From Planctomycetaceae bacterium UBA4655 (GTDB taxonomy: Bacteria; Planctomycetota; Planctomycetia; Pirellulales; UBA1268): 12,359 nt of DNA. How positions within the stretch are numbered: position 1 is the stretch's first letter; each line of letters opens with the position of its first letter. The stretch is from the NCBI GenBank assembly GCA_002405515.1, contig DHLZ01000277.1, forward strand, positions 1 to 12,359, in the 5' to 3' direction. Positions 6,761-12,359 of the stretch are shown here, in pieces. The notes below the pieces were generated by a model. It was given only the letters and a program-made list of their open reading frames with translations. It was not told the DNA's origin and did not search any database. Made by a program: the position numbers and the translations under genes.

Positions 6761-7655
6761 GGCCCCTCCTCGAAAGAAAGCGGGGTGCGACGAGCGCGGC
6801 GAGCACGACGACGGCCGTCGCGGCCTTGAGCCAGTCGGGATCGAGGCCGGCCCGGAGCGCGGCTGCGACGAGCAGCCGGAAGGTGACGCTGCCGGCGGCG
6901 GTCGCCAGGATCGCCCCGCCCAGCTGCACCGGCCCCACGAGCGTCGCGCCGAGGAACACGCTCGCCATGCCCCAGACCACCATGCCGATGCCCATCTGCA
7001 CGTCGGCGAAGCCCTGGTACTGCGCGACCATCGAGCCGGACGACGCCGTGAGGGCGTTGGCGATCGCCAGACCGGCGACGGTCATCGAGCCGGTGTCGCG
7101 ACCGAGCGCACGAGCCATCGTCGGCGTGTCGCCGCCGGCCCGCATCGCCGTGCCGAGCTGGGTGCGGAAAAAGACCCAGAGCGCGACGATGGCGGCCGCC
7201 ACCAGGGCCGCGACGAACGCCAGCATCGCCGCCTCGCCGGCGACCGCCGTGGAGAGCCCGGCCCGCTCCAAGGCCGGCCCCAGCGTCGCTTCCGCCCCGT
7301 CGAGCAGCGTCGTCGTCGAGGAGAGGGGAACGTTGCTTCGTCCGAGGATGACGAGGTTGACGCTCGCCAGCGCCGTCGTGACGAGGATTCCGGCGAGCAG
7401 CCGCTCCACGCCCAGGAACGCGTGGAGCATGGCGGTCGCGCAGCCCGCGGCGGCCCCGGCGAGCGGCGCCGCCAGCGTCGCGAGGACGGGATCGATGCCG
7501 GCCGTGAGGGCCACGGCGGTGACCACGGCGCCGAGCGTGAACGACCCGTCGGTGGTGATGTCTGGAAACGAGAACAGCCGGTAGCTCACGAACACCCCGA
7601 GCGCCACGAGCGCCAGCGCCAGGCCGAACGTCCAGGTGGCAAGCAGCGTGATCAT
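6744..7655 (-). CDS. ABC transporter permease (TrpY-like, BPD_transp_2 family)
   Basis: This is the inner-membrane channel subunit of the importer. It has 303 residues with about eight to nine hydrophobic segments from residue 2 to near the C-terminus. The early block LFSFPDITTDGSFTLGA (about 28-44) is diagnostic of the permeases that pair with ABC_sub_bind proteins. A central EAA-like cytoplasmic loop reads RAGGDTPTMARALG. The open frame extends upstream to 7958, but the ATG at 7655 is chosen because the first membrane helix starts there, a GAGG-bearing purine stretch precedes it, and it overlaps the STAS-protein stop as ATGA. Its stop lies 17 bases inside the ATPase gene. Assignment is firm; substrate is not determined. 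Confidence 0.9.
   Translation of the reverse strand: MITLLATWTFGLALALVALGVFVSYRLFSFPDITTDGSFTLGAVVTAVALTAGIDPVLATLAAPLAGAAAGCATAMLHAFLGVERLLAGILVTTALASVNLVILGRSNVPLSSTTTLLDGAEATLGPALERAGLSTAVAGEAAMLAFVAALVAAAIVALWVFFRTQLGTAMRAGGDTPTMARALGRDTGSMTVAGLAIANALTASSGSMVAQYQGFADVQMGIGMVVWGMASVFLGATLVGPVQLGGAILATAAGSVTFRLLVAAALRAGLDPDWLKAATAVVVLAALVAPRFLSRRGHARAG
6765..6771 (-). promoter_or_regulatory. Strong Shine-Dalgarno of the ATPase gene
   Basis: On the minus strand GAGGAGG ends 4 bases before the ATG at 6760. It is the best ribosome site in the window. It lies inside the permease coding sequence, so the ATPase can be initiated independently although the genes overlap by 17 bases. Confidence 0.7.
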
Positions 7656-8914
7656 GCCGCCCCCGCCTCGACGACGAGCGGCGCGAACCAGCACCTGCCG
7701 CGGTCCATCGCCGAACGGCCGCTGCCGAGCACCGGCTGCGGGTCGGTCAGCAGGTGCATGAGGGCCACGGGCGCCGCGTCGGCCAGGCCTTCGATCGTCG
7801 TGGTGAGGTCCCCGGTGCCCCGGGCAAGCGGCCGCGGTGGGAAGACGACGGCATGGAGATGCCCGTGGAGCGTGCCAGTGCCCAACGGCCGCACGAACGG
7901 GGCAAGCGTCGCCGAGGCCGCATCGCGGGTGGCCACCCCCACCACCACGGCCGCGCACCGGGCATGGACCGGCTCACGCGAGAAGCTCAGCCACCGAGCG
8001 GCGACGGCCCGATCTGCCAAGCCCGGACGATCGCTCGCAGACGCCACGGCGAGCGGACGGATCAGCTCGGCGCCGACCAGGCCAGCGAGTTCGCCGGCCA
8101 CGACGACCGCGAGCACGTCCGCTTCGGTCTGCTCGAAGATCCTCGCCACGAGCTCGTCGATGGCGACGGGCTCGTCGGAGGCCATCTCGAAGCCGGCCCT
8201 GCCCGAAGGCAGGCCGGTCCAGAGAAGACCGTGGGCGATATCCACCTCCGGCACGAGGTCGCCGGCCGCGGCCATGTAATCGACCACCGAGAAGGGCCGA
8301 GGGCGACGGTGAAAGGCGATGCCGCAGGCGGCGAGCATTTCGCCGGCCCGATCGGCGAGCGGACCGTCTTCCGCGACTGCCGCCAGTCCGAGGGCGAATG
8401 CGTCGCGGGCGATTCTTCGTCGCTCGTGGGGCTGCGGCCGCCCGCCCGCCGCGATCTCGGCCGACCCCACGAGCCGACCATGGACGGCCGAGGTCGGCCG
8501 CTCGAGTCCCAGGAACCGCACGCCGCCGCTCGTGAGATCGACCGCCGCCGATGCAGGATGGAGCGTTTCGGGCGTCGGGTCGGACGGGCGTCGCGACGCG
8601 GCGGCCGGCGGCTCCATGAGCATGGCCGCGAGCCTCGTCAGTTCGAGCACCTTTCGGACAGGTTCGCTGGCCCCGCGGACGAGGCAGCGGCCGCCGACCC
8701 GACCGGCGGCGCGGTGGATTCCGAAGAGCACCCGGATTCCGGCCGAGCTGAGAAAGCCGCACTCCCGCAGGTCGATCGCGATCACATGGCGGCCCCGCCG
8801 CAGCTCGTCGTTCACCGCACGGGTGAGATCGTCGGCATGCTCGGCGTCGAGACGGCCCGACACGACGAGGATCAACTCGTCGTCGGCCTCGCGCCTTGTG
8901 ATCGTCATGTCCAT
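7652..8914 (-). CDS. STAS-domain protein with large uncharacterised C-terminal region
   Basis: The first gene of the transporter operon encodes 420 residues. Residues 1-100 form a STAS (anti-sigma-factor antagonist) domain: VVSGRLDAEHADDL (17-30), a conserved core VIAIDLRECGFLSSAGIRVLF (44-64, given here in outline) and a C-terminal helix with VRKVLELT. Ser57 in the SSAG turn aligns with the serine phosphorylated in SpoIIAA-type proteins. A Pro/Ser-rich linker (101-122) leads to about 300 residues that I cannot assign. They contain HERRRIARDAFALGLAA (163-179), PFSVVDYMAA (207-216) and an ADVLAVVVAGELAGLVGAELI stretch (around 265-285), and look cytoplasmic and globular, with no clear membrane pass. 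The ATG at 8914 was chosen because GGAAG sits 6 bases upstream; the ATG at 8908 is an alternative, and the longer form from 8998 adds only low-complexity sequence. It may sense transporter state or partner a kinase encoded elsewhere; that is inference. Confidence 0.82.
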   Translation of the reverse strand: MDMTITRREADDELILVVSGRLDAEHADDLTRAVNDELRRGRHVIAIDLRECGFLSSAGIRVLFGIHRAAGRVGGRCLVRGASEPVRKVLELTRLAAMLMEPPAAASRRPSDPTPETLHPASAAVDLTSGGVRFLGLERPTSAVHGRLVGSAEIAAGGRPQPHERRRIARDAFALGLAAVAEDGPLADRAGEMLAACGIAFHRRPRPFSVVDYMAAAGDLVPEVDIAHGLLWTGLPSGRAGFEMASDEPVAIDELVARIFEQTEADVLAVVVAGELAGLVGAELIRPLAVASASDRPGLADRAVAARWLSFSREPVHARCAAVVVGVATRDAASATLAPFVRPLGTGTLHGHLHAVVFPPRPLARGTGDLTTTIEGLADAAPVALMHLLTDPQPVLGSGRSAMDRGRCWFAPLVVEAGAA

Positions 8915-8918
8915 CGAC

Positions 8919-8949
8919 GGCTTCCGGCCCCGACCGCCGCGGGGAAGCC
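8919..8949 (-). promoter_or_regulatory. 5' hairpin that can bury the STAS-gene ribosome site
   Basis: On the minus strand GGCTTCC (8949-8943) can pair perfectly over 7 bases with GGAAGCC (8925-8919). The second arm contains the GGAAG Shine-Dalgarno of the ATG at 8914. Two further C-G pairs are possible inside the stem beside a 2-base bulge. The structure would begin almost exactly at the transcript 5' end predicted from the -10 box at 8954-8959. It could limit translation of the whole coupled operon. The pairing is seen; regulation is inference. Confidence 0.45.
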
Positions 8950-8953
8950 ACGG

Positions 8954-8959
8954 AGTATA
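8954..8959 (-). promoter_or_regulatory. Candidate -10 box of the STAS/ABC operon
   Basis: TATACT on the minus strand matches the sigma-70 -10 consensus at five of six positions and stands out in a very G+C-rich stretch. It lies 40 bases before the ATG at 8914. No recognisable -35 is found 16-18 bases further upstream, so an activator or another sigma factor may be used. The 90-base gap 8915-9004 holds nothing else apart from the hairpin. Confidence 0.4.
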
Positions 8960-9004
8960 TCCCTCCCCGCGCCGGGCCGTGGCTGCCGCCACCGACATGG
9001 GTGA

Positions 9005-10585
9005 TCAGAAGCCCGTTCTCACCGCCTCCTCGCCGTAGATCGGCAGCAGGCGGTAGTAGACCTCGAGCACCAGCAGAGCGAGCGAGGTGTGCGCGAGCCT
9101 CCCGCCGGCCGCGGTTTCGCGGTCGGCGAAGGCCCAGCTGCCGGTCTCGTGGCCCACCCTCGCCTGCGACCGCACGAGGGCGTCGCGGAGCCGCGCGTTC
9201 CAGCGGGGCCAGGCGGGGTGGCCGGCCTGCATGAGAACCTGCGCGAGATAGAAGTTTTCGTAGATCGCGTCGGGATCGGGCGGACGCGAGGCCAGCCGCT
9301 CGATGCCCCGGTCGAGCCGCTCGTCGTCCGGCTTCCAGCCGGTGTACATCCGGCAGAGCAGGCCGATCGCCGAGGTCGAGTGCTTCGCCGACGGGGAGCG
9401 GTAGCCGTAGGCGGCCCCGCCCATCGACTGCACGCGATCGAGAAACCGCGCCGCGCCGTCGATGGCGGGCGAGGGGACCGTGAGCCCGGCGAGCTGCGCG
9501 CTCTTCAGCGCGGCGATCTGCCAGGCGGTGACGGTGAGGTCGCCCGGCTGGCCCGGCAGGTATCTCCACCCGCCGCTGTATTGGTCCTGCGCGGTCTCGA
9601 TGAAGCGGATGCAGCCGGCGAGGGGATCCCTCAGGAGCTCGTCTCCGGTCATGCCGAACGCCTCGGCAAAGACGAGCGTGGCGAGGCCCTGTCCGTACAT
9701 CGTTCCCTCGCAGAGATCGCTGCCATGCGGAGTCTCCTTGAGCCGGCTGGCGAGGTAATAGATGCCCCGCGAGACCGTCTCCTGGTGAACGCCGTCCTCG
9801 TGGGTGTGGCCCGCTCCGAGGAAAGGCAGGAGCGCGATCGCCGTGGAAGCGGTCGTGCTCGCGACCGTTCCCGCATCGCGGCAACCGCCGTCGCAGCGGC
9901 AGCCCGAGAGGTCGCATCGCCAGGAGCCGTCGATCGCCTGGTGCGCGGCGAGCCAGGCGAGGCCGAGTTCGACGGCCGCCTCGCTCGCGGCGGTGCCACC
10001 GTGGCGACGGGCGGCCGCGAGGCGGGCATCGCCACGACGGCTTCCAAACCGTGAGCCTCGGGTGACCCCGGCCGGCGGCCGGCCTCGCGTGTCGACGTGC
10101 GGAGCGCGGCCGCTTTCGGCGATGCCGGGCGTGTCGATCGCGCGAGGATCCCGTGTCAGCTGATCCCGTGTCAGCTGAGCGGAGGCGTCCGCAGCGTTTT
10201 CATCGGCTTCGGCGACTGCCTCGGCGGCTGGCTCGGCGCCGGCGTTCGCGACGACGGCCGACGGGGCTTCCGGTCGTGGCGAACCATCCGGCTCCGCATC
10301 GGTCAACGCAGCAGCCTGCTCGGGGGCGGAGGCGACGACGACGGCCTCGCCCCCCTCCTGCCGATCGACAGCGTCCCCCCCCATCCCGCGGCCGTCGATC
10401 ACGATCGGCCGGGAGCGAGATGGCTCAGGCTGCCGGTCCGCGACGAACATCGCGAGGATCACGCCGGCGGCGAGGTGGGCGACGAGGCTCCAATAGCCGC
10501 CCAAGAGGGGGCGGTTTCCGACGATCCGTTCGACGAGCGGTCGTGGGGGCGGCGAATCAACGGAAGCATCCATCGAGGGAGTCAT
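9005..10585 (-). CDS. Membrane-anchored prenyltransferase/squalene-oxidase repeat protein (paralogue A)
   Basis: The 526-residue protein has one membrane segment (about 29-48) with Ser33-x3-His37, the pattern of TonB and TolA anchors. A long Ala/Glu/Asp/Pro-rich linker follows (50-200) and contains a perfect LTRD-Q-LTRD duplication (138-146). The C-terminal alpha/alpha-toroid domain (about 200-516) carries SGGWRY..GQPGD (337-348), AAYGY (391-395), AIGLLCRMYTGW (406-417) and LEVYYRLLPIYG (507-518). A cysteine cluster C224-x4-C229-x-C231-x3-C235 sits in its first repeat. The DxDD motif of class II cyclases is absent, so catalysis is doubtful. The toroid would lie outside the cytoplasm if the anchor inserts like TonB. 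The ATG at 10585 was chosen over one at 10690 because the longer form adds only Arg/Pro-rich sequence; 10573 is an alternative. It lies 187 bases after its paralogue. Precise role unknown. Confidence 0.82.
   Translation of the reverse strand: MTPSMDASVDSPPPRPLVERIVGNRPLLGGYWSLVAHLAAGVILAMFVADRQPEPSRSRPIVIDGRGMGGDAVDRQEGGEAVVVASAPEQAAALTDAEPDGSPRPEAPSAVVANAGAEPAAEAVAEADENAADASAQLTRDQLTRDPRAIDTPGIAESGRAPHVDTRGRPPAGVTRGSRFGSRRGDARLAAARRHGGTAASEAAVELGLAWLAAHQAIDGSWRCDLSGCRCDGGCRDAGTVASTTASTAIALLPFLGAGHTHEDGVHQETVSRGIYYLASRLKETPHGSDLCEGTMYGQGLATLVFAEAFGMTGDELLRDPLAGCIRFIETAQDQYSGGWRYLPGQPGDLTVTAWQIAALKSAQLAGLTVPSPAIDGAARFLDRVQSMGGAAYGYRSPSAKHSTSAIGLLCRMYTGWKPDDERLDRGIERLASRPPDPDAIYENFYLAQVLMQAGHPAWPRWNARLRDALVRSQARVGHETGSWAFADRETAAGGRLAHTSLALLVLEVYYRLLPIYGEEAVRTGF
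10147..10176. repeat. Perfect 15-base tandem duplication within paralogue A
   Basis: GATCCCGTGTCAGCT occurs twice in direct abutment (10147-10161 and 10162-10176). Its length is a multiple of three, so on the minus strand it adds an in-frame second QLTRD unit in the linker. The absence of any base difference between copies suggests a recent slippage or duplication event that the disordered linker tolerates. Confidence 0.9.
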
Positions 10586-10772
10586 CGGCCGTTGCGGAGG
10601 CCGCCGGCCACCCGGCCTGGATGGGGCCCATGCCCGGACCCATCGACCTCGCGGAAAGGGCAAGCCTCGCGGCGCCCGAGCCGGGGGCATCGGACGAGTT
10701 TGACGGATGCGTAGCCGCGAGGGAAAGCCAGCGAGCCCGCGACCCTGCGAGCCCGCCGCTCCCGGAATGCCG
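10586..10772. other. 187-base gap between the paralogues
   Basis: I find no gene here. It holds a 10-base direct repeat, GCGAGCCCGC at 10731-10740 and 10747-10756, near the end of paralogue B. A short G+C-rich inverted repeat AGGCCG/CGGCCT (10598-10603 and 10613-10618) lies just upstream of the paralogue A start. Neither has a U-tract, and no convincing promoter for paralogue A is seen, so read-through from paralogue B is possible. Confidence 0.4.
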
Positions 10773-12347
10773 CTACTCCTTGAACTCCTCGTCGATGCTC
10801 TGGGCGCCGTAGATCGGCAGGTGCCGGTAGTAGACCTCGAGGATCATCGTCGCGAGCGCCGTGCAGTAGAGACGGCCGGCACTCGCCCCGTGGCCGCCTT
10901 CGACCCCGTCGTACCAGCTGCCGGCGGAATGGCCGCTCTTCACCTGGGAATTGACGAGCATGTCCCGCATCTTCGCGTTCCAGGCGACCCACCGCTCCCC
11001 TTCAACATGATGGATCACCTGGGTCGCGTAATAGTCGAAGTAGAGATCCTTCGAGGGCCCCATCTTGGCGAGCCTCGTCACGCCGCGGTCGAGGCCCGGA
11101 TGGTCCTTCTTCCAACCGAGGTACATCCGGCAGAGGAGGCCGACGGCGGTCGTCCCCGGCCCGTTTCCGGGACCCACATAGCCGTAGGCCGCGCCGGAAT
11201 CCGTCTCGACGCTGTCAAGGAACTGCACCGCCTTCTTGATGACGTTTCCATCGACGTCGAGGTAGGCCATGTGACCGCTCTTGAGCGCCATAAGCTGCCA
11301 TCCCACGACCGACGTGTCGCCCGGCTGCTTGGGGCCATACCGCCAGCCGCCGCCCACGGGATCCTGCGCCGCCATGATGTAGTTGAGCGATAGCTGGGCC
11401 GGCCCCTGCAGGCGGTTGTCCTGCGTCATCGCGAAGCATTCCGAGAGGCAGATGCCGGCCAGGCCCTGGGAGTACATCGTTCTCGAGCCATTCATCCTTC
11501 CGTTGCCCTCCACGACGAGCGAGGCGAGGAAGTTGATCCCCTTGAAGACCTGTTCCTTGTAGGGGCCGGTCGTGTGCGTGTAGCCGCGGCCGAGGAAGGG
11601 GAGCAGCGCCAGCGCCGTCGCGCCGCCGCGATCGGCCTTGAGTGACCCGCTGCCGTGCGTGCATTGTCCACCGCAGCAGGCGTTCATGTCGAACGACCAG
11701 CCGCCGTCGGCCATCTGGTGGAGCGCGAGCCACTTGAGGGCTGCTTCGACCGCCGTCTCGCTCTGCTCGTTGCCGCCCCCCCTGGCAACGGCCTGCTTGC
11801 GGGACGCCGCGCTCGATCGGGCGCCGATGCCGCCGGGCTGTCCGGCGGTCGCCCCGACGGACTCGAGCAGGGTGCCGGTCGGGGCAGTTTCGGTGCTGAA
11901 GTCGGAAAACTCGACTTCGGCCGCCGCCGCCTCGACGGCATCGGTGGCGGGGGCGACCTGCACGTCGACGGACACGATCGTCTCGGGAAGCACGACGTCG
12001 TTCGTGGCCGTGGTCGGCTCCGTGACCTCATCCTGCGGCGTGTCTTCCGGCACGTCTTCACCTATGTCCTCCGAATCGAGCTCCGAGGAGGAAGTGATGA
12101 GCCGCGGCGGTTCGACCTTCGGCGGCGCGGTCACGATCAGCGCCAGCACCAGGAGCGCCACGATGTGGACGAGCATGCTGATCGCGAAGGGGGGCACGAA
12201 CCGGCTCGCGACCGAACCGCCGACGACGATCTCCTCAACGGGCTGATCGTCAACGGGCTGATCGTTGTTCGCCGCTTGCTGCTTCGGCGGGGGCTGCAGC
12301 GGGGGATTGGAAGGCGGTTTGGTCGCCGGGGATACGGCCTGAGCCAC
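10773..12347 (-). CDS. Membrane-anchored prenyltransferase/squalene-oxidase repeat protein (paralogue B), 5' end uncertain
   Basis: The frame gives 524 residues from a GTG at 12347, but it stays open to the window edge (12359), so the true start may lie outside. A Pro/Gln-rich N-terminus precedes a single membrane segment (about 53-73) with Ser57-x3-His61; the ISMLVHI context resembles the TolA anchor closely. A Pro- and Glu/Asp-rich linker (75-190) leads to the alpha/alpha-toroid domain (about 195-515), with GGGWRYGPKQPGDTSVVGWQ (332-351), AAYGYVGPG (386-394), VGLLCRMYLGWKKD and LEVYYRHLPIYG (503-514). The cysteine cluster is C224-C225-x3-C229-x-H231. The toroid aligns with paralogue A throughout, so the two arose by duplication. 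The fold is shared by squalene cyclases, prenyltransferase beta subunits and complement thioester domains, but their catalytic motifs are not evident. Function unknown; I infer a role at the envelope. Confidence 0.85.
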   Translation of the reverse strand: MAQAVSPATKPPSNPPLQPPPKQQAANNDQPVDDQPVEEIVVGGSVASRFVPPFAISMLVHIVALLVLALIVTAPPKVEPPRLITSSSELDSEDIGEDVPEDTPQDEVTEPTTATNDVVLPETIVSVDVQVAPATDAVEAAAAEVEFSDFSTETAPTGTLLESVGATAGQPGGIGARSSAASRKQAVARGGGNEQSETAVEAALKWLALHQMADGGWSFDMNACCGGQCTHGSGSLKADRGGATALALLPFLGRGYTHTTGPYKEQVFKGINFLASLVVEGNGRMNGSRTMYSQGLAGICLSECFAMTQDNRLQGPAQLSLNYIMAAQDPVGGGWRYGPKQPGDTSVVGWQLMALKSGHMAYLDVDGNVIKKAVQFLDSVETDSGAAYGYVGPGNGPGTTAVGLLCRMYLGWKKDHPGLDRGVTRLAKMGPSKDLYFDYYATQVIHHVEGERWVAWNAKMRDMLVNSQVKSGHSAGSWYDGVEGGHGASAGRLYCTALATMILEVYYRHLPIYGAQSIDEEFKE

Positions 12348-12359
12348 CGGAGGTTTGGC

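Noticed and set aside
8915..9917. Long minus-strand frame 7974-9917 crossing the STAS gene and paralogue A
   Set aside because: It is an Arg-rich out-of-frame shadow of two well-supported genes in another frame.
10598..10618. AGGCCG/CGGCCT as an intrinsic terminator after paralogue B
   Set aside because: The stem is only 6 bp in a very G+C-rich stretch, has no U-tract and lies about 155 bases beyond the stop, next to the following gene's start.
11233..11262. DVDG in paralogue B as a class II cyclase DxDD motif
   Set aside because: The last Asp is missing, the position differs from true cyclases and paralogue A has no counterpart.
1..12359. tRNA, rRNA, CRISPR array, riboswitch, insertion sequence or toxin-antitoxin pair
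   Set aside because: Reading both strands I saw no cloverleaf, regular spaced repeats, transposase motifs or known leader motif; covariance-model searches could not be run here.

Overview
The window reads as ordinary chromosomal DNA of a high-G+C planctomycete, probably of the Pirellulales type. The main evidence is a pair of membrane-anchored proteins with prenyltransferase/squalene-oxidase-type repeats. Their conserved blocks (GGWRY..xQPGD, YGY...GLLCRMY.GW, LEVYYR.LPIYG) are characteristic, as I know them, of families expanded in planctomycetes. The lineage call is inference from protein style, since no rRNA or other marker is present. I see no tRNA, rRNA, CRISPR array, insertion sequence, phage gene or integrase. 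Coding is dense and codon use looks uniform, so there is no obvious sign of recent transfer.

Left part (1-4041): an edge-truncated glutamate 5-kinase gene (proB, minus strand) diverges from an amidophosphoribosyltransferase gene (purF, plus strand) across a 180-base region. That region holds a 12-base palindrome, 10-base direct repeats with an 11-base period, and a promoter that would give purF an almost leaderless mRNA. purF converges on trmB (tRNA m7G46 methyltransferase), and the two coding regions overlap tail to tail by 107 bases. trmB sits 7 bases behind a FabZ-like 3-hydroxyacyl-ACP dehydratase gene, so these two form a small operon.

Middle part (4130-8914, minus strand): a six-gene operon in which every junction overlaps. 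In transcription order it encodes a STAS-domain protein with a large unassigned C-terminal region, then the permease, ATPase and substrate-binding protein of a TrpXYZ-type (ABC_sub_bind family) ABC transporter, then a small four-helix membrane protein, and finally a 32-residue extremely basic protein with no acidic residue. Four of the five junctions are ATGA stop/start overlaps and the fifth overlaps by 17 bases, so the set is probably co-translated. A TATACT -10 element and a 5' hairpin that can bury the Shine-Dalgarno sequence lie just before the first gene. This operon is the best candidate for an undescribed system here: a STAS regulatory module genetically tied to an importer and to two accessory proteins of unknown role.

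Right part (9005-12359, minus strand): two paralogous proteins, the upstream one reaching the window edge. Each has one N-terminal membrane segment carrying the S-x3-H pattern of TonB and TolA, a long low-complexity linker, and a C-terminal alpha/alpha-toroid repeat domain with a cysteine cluster. The DxDD motif of class II terpene cyclases is not evident, so they are more likely binding or structural proteins than cyclases.
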